Assembly: GCA_016869215.1 (NCBI GenBank)
Contig: VGEP01000037.1
Span: 1 to 44,214 of the forward strand
Source: Alphaproteobacteria bacterium
GTDB lineage: Bacteria; Pseudomonadota; Alphaproteobacteria; Rhizobiales; Xanthobacteraceae
Direction: 5' to 3'
Length of the DNA: 44,214 bases
Part shown: positions 16,443-24,000 of the stretch, piece by piece
How the letters are laid out: the number at the start of each line of letters is the position of its first letter
Numbering within the stretch: position 1 is the first letter of the stretch
Notes under the pieces: model-generated
Databases searched by the model: none
Seen by the model: only the letters and a program-made list of their open reading frames with translations
Told to the model about the DNA's origin: nothing
Program-made: the position numbers and the translations under genes

Positions 16443-17174
16443 TCAGCGCCGGCTGCGGTCGGAGTCGATCTCGCCGTCGATCAGGTGGATGCGGCGGTGC
16501 ATCCGTTCCGCAAGAGCGATGTCGTGGGTGACGGCGACCACGGTGCGGCCGTTGTCGACGATTTCCTTCAGCAGCTCGAAGACCTGCTCGCTCGATTTGG
16601 AGTCGAGCGAGCCGGTGGGCTCGTCGGCAAGGATCACGGCGGGCTCGTTGGCGAGCGCGCGCGCCACCGCGACGCGCTGGCGCTGGCCGCCGGAGAGCTG
16701 ATCGGGCCGCTTGCCGAGGTGGTCCGCCAGTCCGAGCGACGACAGGAGGTCGCGCGCCCGGTCGCGCATGTCGCTCTCGGATCGCGCGCCGAGCGCGCGC
16801 ATCGGCAGCGCCACATTGTCCAGGATGCTGAATTCCTGGAGCAGAAAGTGAAACTGGAACACGAAGCCCAGCATCGACAGCCGCGTGAACGCGCGCTCGT
16901 CCTCGGTCATGTGCGCGGTCGCCCGGCCGCGGATCAGCACTTCGCCTTCGGTCGGCAGGTCGAGCAGGCCCAGGAGATAGAGCAGCGACGATTTACCGGA
17001 CCCGGACGGGCCGGTGATCGCGACGAACTCGTTGTCGCCGATGGCAAGATCGATGCCGCGCACCAGCGTGGTCGGAACGACGCCGGGCAGAATGCGCGTG
17101 ACGCCGCGGGCCTCGATCAGCGGGACCGGCGCGGGCTTCGGTTCGCGGATTTCCGACGTGCGCGTCTCGGTCAT
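16443..17174 (-). CDS. ABC transporter ATP-binding protein (LolD/MacB type)
   Basis: An ATPase of 243 residues with Walker A GPSGSGKSS (55-63), signature LSGGQ (159-163), Walker B ending ILADEP (about 180-185) and the D-loop residues SLD. The short single-domain form and the following permease type place it with the LolD/MacB-like exporters, which drive a mechanotransmission permease. Its ATG overlaps the permease stop by 4 nt. It is the last gene of a three-gene leftward operon for a tripartite efflux or envelope-export pump. The cargo cannot be inferred from sequence. Its stop abuts repeat copy 1. Confidence 0.94.
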   Translation of the reverse strand: MTETRTSEIREPKPAPVPLIEARGVTRILPGVVPTTLVRGIDLAIGDNEFVAITGPSGSGKSSLLYLLGLLDLPTEGEVLIRGRATAHMTEDERAFTRLSMLGFVFQFHFLLQEFSILDNVALPMRALGARSESDMRDRARDLLSSLGLADHLGKRPDQLSGGQRQRVAVARALANEPAVILADEPTGSLDSKSSEQVFELLKEIVDNGRTVVAVTHDIALAERMHRRIHLIDGEIDSDRSRR

Positions 17175-18406
17175 GTGGCGCCCCGGATGATCTCGACCGG
17201 ATGCAGTCGCGCGGCCTTGCGCGCCGGCGCGTAGCCCGCCGCGAACGAAGACAGAAGCGCCACCGCGCCCGCGACCCCGTAGTGCCAGGACTTGTAGGCG
17301 ATCGGCAGGTGGGTGATGTCCATGAACGGGCTCTTGATCTCGATCGAGCCGAGCGCGATGCAGAGCAGATAGCCGAGCACAAAGCCTACGAGCGCGCCGG
17401 CCAATCCGATCATCTGCGCCTCGACCACGAAGATCGAGCGGACCGTGCGCTCGTTGAGGCCCAGCGATTTCAGGATCGCGATGTCGCGCGCCTTCTCGTG
17501 CGTGATGGTGGAGATGATGTTGTAGGTGCCGAAGCTCGCGACCAGCAGAATGGCGCCGACGATCGTGTACATGATGACGTTGCGGATCACGAGCGAGCTG
17601 AGCAGGTCCTCGTGCGCCTCCTGCCAGGACACCGACTTGTAGTCGGTCTGGCGCTCGATCCGCGACGCCACCTCCCGCGCTTCCATCGGATCGCCGACGC
17701 GAATGCGCAGTTCGTTCACCAGCCCGGTCTGGCGCGCGAGCACCTGCCCGGTCCGGACCAGCACGTAGGCGGAGCCTTCGTCGACCGAGGCAATGCCGGA
17801 CCTGAACAGGCCGACCACCTGCGCGCTGGCCTGCGTGCCTTCGCTGGTCTGCACCGTGATGTTGGAGCCGACGCGGGCGCCGATCTTCTCCGCCAGGCGT
17901 TCGCCGACGATGATCGCGTTGGTGGCGGTGTAGAGCGAACTGAGCGTGCCCTGCCGCATCTGGTTCGGCAGCTCGGACACCCGTGCCTCGCGCCGCGGAT
18001 CGATGCCGGTGATGCTCGCGCCCACGTCGCGCGTGGCGTAGCGCAGGATCGCCTGCACCTTCACCGACGGCGCGACGGCGCCGGGAATCCAGGCCTCCAG
18101 CGCGGCCATGGTGGCGAGCGGGTTCTTGATGCCCTTGCGGCGCACCGACGGCGTCAGGCCGTGGATCTGCGCAGCGTCGTACGCCTGCTCGGCCGGCTGC
18201 GGCGGCGGATTGCGGCGCTCGTCGTTCACCGTGATATGCGGCAGCGCGTTGACGAGCTGGCGGATGAAGTCGTCCTGCGAGCCTTGCATGAGGCCCGCCA
18301 TCATCACCGAGAATCCGACGCCGACCGCGACGCCCGCGATCGCGACGCCGGTCTGCCGCGCGCGCGAGCGCACGTGGGTCCAGGCGATCTGCAGGACCAG
18401 GTTCAT
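17171..18406 (-). CDS. ABC transporter permease (FtsX/MacB-type)
   Basis: The inner-membrane permease, 411 residues. An N-terminal helix (about 20-42) comes first, then a large periplasmic domain (about 45-280), and three C-terminal helices with the FtsX-fold block THEKARDIAILKSLGL between the first two. It ends with PARKAARLHPVEIIRG, a near-universal tail of MacB/LolC-like permeases. An open frame continues upstream to 19375 through the adaptor gene in another reading; the ATG at 18406 is the correct start, overlapping the adaptor stop by 4 nt. It acts with the ATPase at 16443-17174 and the adaptor at 18403-19416. Confidence 0.94.
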   Translation of the reverse strand: MNLVLQIAWTHVRSRARQTGVAIAGVAVGVGFSVMMAGLMQGSQDDFIRQLVNALPHITVNDERRNPPPQPAEQAYDAAQIHGLTPSVRRKGIKNPLATMAALEAWIPGAVAPSVKVQAILRYATRDVGASITGIDPRREARVSELPNQMRQGTLSSLYTATNAIIVGERLAEKIGARVGSNITVQTSEGTQASAQVVGLFRSGIASVDEGSAYVLVRTGQVLARQTGLVNELRIRVGDPMEAREVASRIERQTDYKSVSWQEAHEDLLSSLVIRNVIMYTIVGAILLVASFGTYNIISTITHEKARDIAILKSLGLNERTVRSIFVVEAQMIGLAGALVGFVLGYLLCIALGSIEIKSPFMDITHLPIAYKSWHYGVAGAVALLSSFAAGYAPARKAARLHPVEIIRGAT

Positions 18407-19416
18407 GGCGCGGCGGGCGATGGTGCGATCCGCACGCGGGACCCGTCCTTCACGTCGCTGCGTACCGGCGAGACGACGCGTTCGCCTTCGCGCAATCCGG
18501 AGACGATTTCGCTCTGGCGTGTGCCGCGGATGCCGACCGCGACCGGCCGGCGCGTCGCCCGGCCGCCGTCGATGACGAACACCGCGTTGTCCTGGATCGC
18601 ATCGCTCGGCACCAGCAGCGCGTTCGGCATTTCGCGGCTGACGATGTTGGCCTCGACGCTCATGCCGGGCTTGAGCGGCGAGTCGTCCGGCAGGCCCAGC
18701 CGGATGCGATAGGTCTTGGTGACCGGGTCGCCCATCGGCGTCATTTCGCGCACGTTGGATTCCAGCCGCTGACCGGGAAACGCGTCGGTGCGCAGCAGCG
18801 CGATCTGGCCGATCCGGACCCGCGGGATGTCCTCTTCGTTGACCTCGGCGACCACCTGCAGCGGCCTCGGCACGCCGACACGGAACAGCACCTGGCCGAC
18901 GTCGGCGATCTCGCCGATCTCGCCGTCGCGGCGCAGCACGACGCCGTCGATCGGAGAGCGGATCACGTAGTCGGCGATCTTGACCTGCTGCAGCGCGATC
19001 AGCGCCTGCATCTGGTTGACGTCGCGCGACGCGCGCTCGAACGCCTGTGCCGTGGTGACGCCGCGGCTGATCAATTCGCTGACGCGCGCCAGCTCGCGCT
19101 GCAGGAATTCCTCGCGGGTCTGAAGCTCCTTGAGCTGCGCCTGCGCCTCGCGGTCGTCGAGCCGGGCGAGCACATCGCCCTTGACCACGTTCTGGCCCTC
19201 GCAGGCGCACAGGTCGACGATGCGGTCGCGGACGACGGTGGTCACCTTGGCCCAGCGCACGGGCTCGACCGAGCCGGTGGCGTAGACGATCTCGACCGCG
19301 GTTCCGCGCTGGACCGCCGCGGCCGAAATCTGCGCCGGCGCGCCGTAAAACCACCACAAGCCCGCGCCCGCACATGCGGCGATCACCACAAGCCAGATCA
19401 GGTGTTTGCGCGTCAT
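18403..19416 (-). CDS. Periplasmic adaptor subunit (HlyD/MFP family)
   Basis: A 337-residue adaptor with an N-terminal transmembrane anchor (about 5-22, HLIWLVVIAACAGAGLWWF). A barrel-sandwich segment (TGSVEPVRWAKV, later VIRSPIDGVVLRRDGEIGE) flanks a helical hairpin (about 85-135). Beta-barrel and membrane-proximal domains follow. This is the membrane-fusion-protein architecture used by MacA-like pumps. The ATG at 19416 directly precedes the anchor; further upstream in frame there is nothing family-like. First gene of the adaptor-permease-ATPase operon, so its upstream region (19417-19567) should carry the promoter. No outer-membrane TolC partner is encoded nearby. Confidence 0.93.
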   Translation of the reverse strand: MTRKHLIWLVVIAACAGAGLWWFYGAPAQISAAAVQRGTAVEIVYATGSVEPVRWAKVTTVVRDRIVDLCACEGQNVVKGDVLARLDDREAQAQLKELQTREEFLQRELARVSELISRGVTTAQAFERASRDVNQMQALIALQQVKIADYVIRSPIDGVVLRRDGEIGEIADVGQVLFRVGVPRPLQVVAEVNEEDIPRVRIGQIALLRTDAFPGQRLESNVREMTPMGDPVTKTYRIRLGLPDDSPLKPGMSVEANIVSREMPNALLVPSDAIQDNAVFVIDGGRATRRPVAVGIRGTRQSEIVSGLREGERVVSPVRSDVKDGSRVRIAPSPAAP

Positions 19417-19567
19417 CGATACCGTGCCCGTCCGGCCGTCTTGCGTCAGGTGCAGATATGCTCGGAATACCCGGATGACAGTATTGACACAGCGCAACCG
19501 GCGCCGGGGCCGCGATTGGTCCGGGGGTTAATTTGGGCCAATTCGGATGCGCTTCGGTACGCTGCGG

Positions 19568-19861
19568 CTATTCGGCGGCGTGTGCCGCTTCGACGTCATA
19601 GGCAACCAGCGCGACCACGTGATCGCGCAGGTCCTGCACGAAATTAGGATCGCCCTTGATTTCAGAGACGCTCCGCGGCGGGGGCAGGGCCCGGCCATCC
19701 CTGGTCAGCGATTCGGCGTATAGCGACAAGGCTTCGCCGGCGTTGAGCAATGCCTCGTCGACAGTATCGCCCGCAGAAAAGCAGCCCGGCAGGTCCGGAA
19801 ACCAGAGGCCGACAGCCTTTTCCGATCCGGCGTCTTCGACGATGGCGACATAGTGCGGCAT
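19568..19861 (-). CDS. hicB: HicB-family antitoxin
   Basis: A protein of 97 residues. The N-terminal HicB fold is clear: YVAIVED...AVGLWFPDLPGCFSAGDTVDEAL, the partial RNase H-like motif that blocks HicA. The C-terminal part (SVSEIKGDPNFVQDLRDHVVALVAYD) shows no evident ribbon-helix-helix or helix-turn-helix segment, so how the locus is autoregulated is unclear. It starts 11 nt after the hicA stop on the same strand, in the common toxin-first order. Confidence 0.9.
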   Translation of the reverse strand: MPHYVAIVEDAGSEKAVGLWFPDLPGCFSAGDTVDEALLNAGEALSLYAESLTRDGRALPPPRSVSEIKGDPNFVQDLRDHVVALVAYDVEAAHAAE

Positions 19862-19872
19862 AGATCAGGCCT

Positions 19873-20067
19873 TCAATCGGGCTCCCAATTTGCCTGCTTG
19901 TATATGGCCCGAACAAGGCCGCGCCCCAAGTCCTTTTTTGGATGAGGCAATACGATGGTTTCTCTCGAATTAGGGTGCTTGAAGACATGGTGCGAGCCGG
20001 TCACGCGCTCCAACAGCCAGCCGTCCTGCTCAAGACGGCGTTTGATGTCGCGGCTGTTGGTCAGCAT
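19873..20067 (-). CDS. hicA: HicA mRNA-interferase toxin
   Basis: A toxin of 64 residues with the double-stranded-RNA-binding-like HicA fold. The order is SRDIKRRLEQDGW, then GSHHVFKHP with the catalytic histidine at H26 or H27, then VLPHPKKDLGRGLVRAIYKQA. HicA cleaves mRNA in a translation-independent way and is neutralised by HicB. The ATG at 20067 has a clean GGAGG site six nt upstream, which decides it over the earlier in-frame start at 20094. GC is somewhat lower than in neighbouring genes, in keeping with the mobility of such modules, but no transposon ends are visible. Confidence 0.92.
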   Translation of the reverse strand: MLTNSRDIKRRLEQDGWLLERVTGSHHVFKHPNSRETIVLPHPKKDLGRGLVRAIYKQANWEPD

Positions 20068-20203
20068 TGGTGCCTCCACATCTATGCGGGGCACTTACGC
20101 AATCGAACGCTCGAACGGAAGGCGTAGGAGCGAAAACCACTACCGAGCGTGCCCCGGCCTTCCCAAAACGCCCCGAAACTTCCTTTTTGGTGCGAATGGG
20201 ATA

Positions 20204-21553
20204 TCACACTAGCGCGCGGATCACCCTTCCCACCTTGTCGAAAATCTCGCCGATCTGGTTCTCGCTCACGATCAGCGGCGGCGTCACCGCGATCGAATCG
20301 CCGACGATGCGGAACATGATGCCCTCGTCGTGGAAGCCGCGCTCCATCGCCTCGAAGCCGCGCTTGCCGACCGCGTCGGGCCGCGAGGCGAGGTCGATGC
20401 CCGCCGTCAGTCCCACGCAGCGGATGTCGAGCACCTTCGGGTTGCCCTTCAAGGTCATCGCGGCGTCGTACCACTTCGGCTCGATTGTCTTCGCCCGCGC
20501 GAACAGGTCCTCGTCGCGGTAGAGATCGAGCGCGGCGAGCCCCGCGGCGCAGGCCAGCGGATGCGCCGAGTACGTATAGCCGTGGAAGAACTCCACGACA
20601 TGCTCCGGCCCGTGCATGAAGGCGTCGTGGATGCCCTTGCGCAGGATCACGCCGCCCATCGGCACGCTGCCCGAGGTGACGCCCTTGGCGAAGGTGATCA
20701 TGTCCGGCACCACGCCGTAGCGCTCGGCGGCGAAGGCGTGGCCGAGCCGCCCGAAGCCGGTGATGACCTCGTCGAAAATCAGCAGCAGACCATACTTGTC
20801 GCAGATCGCGCGCAGCCGTTCGAGATAGCCCTTGGGCGCGGGCAGCACCGCGGTCGAGCCCGCCATCGGTTCGACGATCACGCCGGCGATGGTGGTGTCG
20901 CCGTGCAGCGCGACGATGCGCTCCAGTTCGTCGGCGAGATGCGCGCCCCATTCCGGCTCGCCGCGCGAGAACGCCTGCTGCTCGCGATTGTAGGTCGCCG
21001 GCAGGTGGTCGACGCCCGGCAGCATGACGCCGAACGCCTTGCGGTTGTTGGCGAGCCCGCCGACCGACATGCCGCCGAAGCCGACGCCGTGATAGCCGCG
21101 CTCGCGGCCGACGAAGCGGGTGCGCTGGCCCTGGCCCTTCGCCACCCAGTAGGCGAGCGCGATCTTCATCGCGGTGTCGGCGGCTTCCGAGCCGGAGTTG
21201 CAGAAGAACACGTGGTCGAGGTCGGGCGGCGCGAGCGCCGCGATCCGGCTCGCGAGTTCGAAGGCGCGCGGATGGCCGAACTGGAAGGTCGGCGCGAAGT
21301 CGAGCTCCTCCGCCTGCTTCTGGATCGCCCGCACGATCGGGTCGCGGTTGTGGCCGGCGTTCGCGCACCACAGGCCCGCGGCGGCGTCGAGCACCGGCCG
21401 GCCTTCCGGCGTGTAGTAGTGCATGTCCTTGGCGCGGGCGATCAGCCGCGGCCGCGCCTTGAACGCGCGGTTGGCGGTGAACGGCATGAAGAAGGCTTCG
21501 AGATCGTTGGGGGCTGCCGCGGTGGCGGAGGTTCGTTGCGCCTGGAGGGCCAT
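20204..21553 (-). CDS. Class III aminotransferase, beta-alanine:pyruvate transaminase type
   Basis: A 449-residue PLP enzyme. The PLP lysine is K290 ([10 protein letters not shown]), the aspartate that binds the pyridine nitrogen is D261 ([13 protein letters not shown]), and the phosphate-binding block is [12 protein letters not shown] (119-130). N-terminal [15 protein letters not shown] and [12 protein letters not shown] resemble omega-amino-acid:pyruvate aminotransferases, which convert beta-alanine and pyruvate to malonate semialdehyde and alanine. Exact substrate preference is inferred from family resemblance. It is divergent from hisS across a repeat-rich spacer. Confidence 0.88.
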   Translation of the reverse strand: MALQAQRTSATAAAPNDLEAFFMPFTANRAFKARPRLIARAKDMHYYTPEGRPVLDAAAGLWCANAGHNRDPIVRAIQKQAEELDFAPTFQFGHPRAFELASRIAALAPPDLDHVFFCNSGSEAADTAMKIALAYWVAKGQGQRTRFVGRERGYHGVGFGGMSVGGLANNRKAFGVMLPGVDHLPATYNREQQAFSRGEPEWGAHLADELERIVALHGDTTIAGVIVEPMAGSTAVLPAPKGYLERLRAICDKYGLLLIFDEVITGFGRLGHAFAAERYGVVPDMITFAKGVTSGSVPMGGVILRKGIHDAFMHGPEHVVEFFHGYTYSAHPLACAAGLAALDLYRDEDLFARAKTIEPKWYDAAMTLKGNPKVLDIRCVGLTAGIDLASRPDAVGKRGFEAMERGFHDEGIMFRIVGDSIAVTPPLIVSENQIGEIFDKVGRVIRALV

Positions 21554-21594
21554 GGGACGACTCGCTTTCCTGATTGGCCGCCATTATCGGCCTT

Positions 21595-21745
21595 CGCCGG
21601 TAATGACAAAAGAGGGGGGCGCTGGTACGTACGCGCCACCTCTCGGCCGTGTCATGGCCGGGCTTGACCCGGCCATCCCGGCGAGATGGGCACTGTGCTC
21701 ACCTAAGCGAGATGCCCGGCTCAAGGCCGGGCATGACGTCGCGGA
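21595..21745. repeat. Intergenic palindromic repeat cluster upstream of hisS
   Basis: Core element 21651-21737: GTCATGGCCGGGCTTGACCC begins the left arm and GATGCCCGGCTCAAGGCCGG begins the inverted right arm, each arm itself palindromic, so the unit can form a large cruciform. A second imperfect hairpin (about 21618-21640, GGCGC...GCGCC around GTACGTAC) lies next to it. Sequences of this type are common intergenic repeats in Bradyrhizobium relatives. It lies between divergent genes, so it sits in a promoter region, not a terminator. Confidence 0.75.
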
Positions 21746-21773
21746 GAGGTTGCCGTCAACTCGAACGCAACGC

Positions 21774-23273
21774 ATGTCCAGCAAGACCAGCAAATTGAAG
21801 GCGCGGCTGCCGCGGGGCTTAGGCGACCGCGGGCCGGCGGAGATAGCGGCCACCCGCCGGATGGTCGAGGCGATCCGGCAGGTCTACGAGCGCTACGGCT
21901 TCGAGCCGGTCGAGACGCCGGCGATCGAATACACCGACGCGCTCGGCAAGTTCCTGCCCGACCAGGACCGCCCGAACGAAGGCGTGTTCTCGTTCCAGGA
22001 CGACGACGAGCAGTGGCTCTCGCTGCGCTACGACCTGACCGCGCCGCTGGCGCGCTACGTCGCGGAGAACTTCCAGCATCTGGCGATGCCGTATCGCAGC
22101 TACCGCGAAGGCTGGGTGTTCAGGAACGAGAAGCCGGGGCCGGGGCGCTTCCGGCAGTTCATGCAGTTCGACGCCGACACGGTCGGCGCGCCCAGCATGG
22201 CCGCCGATGCCGAGATTTGCATGATGGCGGCGGACACGATGGAGGCGCTGGGAATCGCGCGCGGGCAGTATGTGGTGAAGGTGAATAATCGCAAGGTGCT
22301 CGATGGGGTGATGGAGGCAGCGGGATTAGATGGTGAAGCGAATTCAGCCAGACGCCTGTCTGTACTTCGCGCGATCGACAAATTTGACCGCCTAGGTATT
22401 CCAGGCGTTCAGGATCTTCTGGGGCCTGGCCGAAAGGATGAGAGCGGCGATTTCACTAAAGGTGCTGGTCTCACTAATGAAGCAATCAGCACAATAATGA
22501 TGTTCGTCGTTGCTGAATCTCGAGATACCAACACGTCAACGCTGGCCAACGTCATTGCCAATATCAAGTTCGGAGAATCTGGGCGGGCCGGAATTTCTGA
22601 ACTTCAAGAGATCGCCGAATTGGTCGATGCGGCTGGATACGGCGACCGAATTCGCATCGATCCTTCCGTCGTCCGCGGCCTCGAATACTACACCGGCCCG
22701 GTCTACGAAGTGGAACTGCTCCTCGAAACCAAGGACGAGAAGGGCCGCCCCGTGCGCTTCGGTTCGGTCGGCGGCGGCGGGCGCTACGACGGCCTGGTGT
22801 CGCGCTTCATGGGCCAGCCGGTGCCGGCGACCGGCTTCTCCATCGGCGTATCGCGCCTGCAAGCCGCGCTCACGCTGATCGGCAAGCTCGACTCCAAGCC
22901 CGCGCCGGGTCCCGTGCTGGTCACGGTGTTCGACCGCGACCGCGTCGCCGACTATCAGAAGATGGTCGCGACGCTCCGCAACGCCGGCATCCGCGCCGAG
23001 CTTTATCTCGGCAACCCCAAGCACAACGTCGGCCAGCAGCTCAGATACGCCGACCGCCGCGGCTCGCCTTGCGCCGTCATCCAGGGCGGCGACGAGAAGG
23101 CGAAAGGCGAGGTGCAGGTCAAGGACCTGATCGCGGGCGCCGCGCTCACCGACACCAAGGACCGCGACGAATATCTGAAGAAGCAGGCCGAGGCGCAGTT
23201 CGCGATTGCGGAGAGCGACATCGTCGCCGGCGTGCGCCGCGTGCTCGACCGCCACGGCGTGAAGTGGAATTGA
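21774..23273 (+). CDS. hisS: Histidyl-tRNA synthetase
   Basis: A class II synthetase of 499 residues. Motif 2 region is [20 protein letters not shown], the HisA signature is [17 protein letters not shown], motif 3 is in [12 protein letters not shown], and an anticodon-binding domain is at the C-terminus (VLVTVFDRD onward). The ATG at 21774 gives a standard N-terminus ([19 protein letters not shown]); the open frame to 21423 runs through the intergenic repeat. DNA at about 22261-22640, residues about 163-289, drops to about 51% GC by hand count with rare codons such as ATA, ACT and AAT. It covers the idiosyncratic insertion domain. The long alphaproteobacterial HisRS type is often next to hisZ-hisG; here two opposite-strand genes intervene. 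Confidence 0.97.
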   Translation: MSSKTSKLKARLPRGLGDRGPAEIAATRRMVEAIRQVYERYGFEPVETPAIEYTDALGKFLPDQDRPNEGVFSFQDDDEQWLSLRYDLTAPLARYVAENFQHLAMPYRSYREGWVFRNEKPGPGRFRQFMQFDADTVGAPSMAADAEICMMAADTMEALGIARGQYVVKVNNRKVLDGVMEAAGLDGEANSARRLSVLRAIDKFDRLGIPGVQDLLGPGRKDESGDFTKGAGLTNEAISTIMMFVVAESRDTNTSTLANVIANIKFGESGRAGISELQEIAELVDAAGYGDRIRIDPSVVRGLEYYTGPVYEVELLLETKDEKGRPVRFGSVGGGGRYDGLVSRFMGQPVPATGFSIGVSRLQAALTLIGKLDSKPAPGPVLVTVFDRDRVADYQKMVATLRNAGIRAELYLGNPKHNVGQQLRYADRRGSPCAVIQGGDEKAKGEVQVKDLIAGAALTDTKDRDEYLKKQAEAQFAIAESDIVAGVRRVLDRHGVKWN

Positions 23274-23320
23274 CGGCGCGCCGCCGCTGGAAAGACTTTT
23301 TGGATCGAAGCGCCGCTCGT

Positions 23321-23376
23321 CCCCGCGAAAGCGGGGACCCAGAGTTTTCAAAACTAGACCCCCGCTTTCGCGGGGG
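23321..23376. repeat. Composite palindrome / likely bidirectional terminator after hisS
   Basis: CCCCGCGAAAGCGGGG (23321-23336) and its exact reverse complement CCCCGCTTTCGCGGGG (23360-23375) flank a small palindrome AGTTTTCAAAACT (23343-23355). Each outer block is also a hairpin by itself. It lies between the convergent hisS and SnoaL-like genes, so a terminator role for both is plausible. It belongs to a type of intergenic repeat common in alphaproteobacteria. Confidence 0.8.
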
Positions 23377-23411
23377 TGAGCGGAATTCCGTTGAGTGCCC
23401 AACGCTATGCG

Positions 23412-23879
23412 TTAAACGACCGCGAGCAGCTCGAAATCCCTCTCGGCCGAGACGTCCTGCGTCGTGTCGAGGGCGTGCCCGAGAATCTGCTCGGCAGCGT
23501 CGAAGCTGTCGATGATGCCGCGGAACTCGACGATCTTGCCGTCGCGGAACTGCATGAAATGCGCGATCCGGTAGCTGACGTTCTGTCCGGTCTTCGCCAG
23601 CACCGCTGAAAGCATTCCGAGCATGGCGACGCGGTCGCCGTCGATCAGGATCGTCGGCGTCACCACGTTCATCTTTGCGAAGATCGCCGGGAAGCGGCCG
23701 TTGAAGACCTGCAGGACCTCGGCGGCGCCGCGGCGCTGGCCGCAATGCGGCATCACACCCACCGGACCGGACAGGATCCAGTCAATGTCGTCGTCGAGGA
23801 ACGGCGCGATGCTTGTCCCCTGGCGCGTCTTGTAGGCGCGATAGAATTCGTCGACCGTCGCCCGCGTGACGGCTTGCAT
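23412..23879 (-). CDS. SnoaL/NTF2-like domain protein
   Basis: A cytoplasmic protein of 155 residues with the NTF2-like alpha+beta cone fold pattern. A starting helix (VDEFYRAYKTRQ) is followed by FLDDDIDWILSGP, a mid block GAAEVLQVFNGRF and the strand pair SYRIAHFMQFRDGKIVEFRGIIDSFDAAEQIL. The last is characteristic of SnoaL-like and ketosteroid-isomerase-like members. Substrate unknown; members range from isomerases to ligand-binding scaffolds. It is convergent with hisS and lies 121 nt downstream of the ZnuD-like receptor on the same strand, possibly in one transcript. Confidence 0.82.
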   Translation of the reverse strand: MQAVTRATVDEFYRAYKTRQGTSIAPFLDDDIDWILSGPVGVMPHCGQRRGAAEVLQVFNGRFPAIFAKMNVVTPTILIDGDRVAMLGMLSAVLAKTGQNVSYRIAHFMQFRDGKIVEFRGIIDSFDAAEQILGHALDTTQDVSAERDFELLAVV

Positions 23880-24000
23880 GGTTGTCTCCCCGTGCCCCGG
23901 GGGCCAGTCAACACATGCGGTTTTGAGAATTCGTTAACGTTCCGGCCCGCCGGGTGGAATTTGCCCGCCAGGCCTGCGCGAAATCGACGCAGCCAATGGC

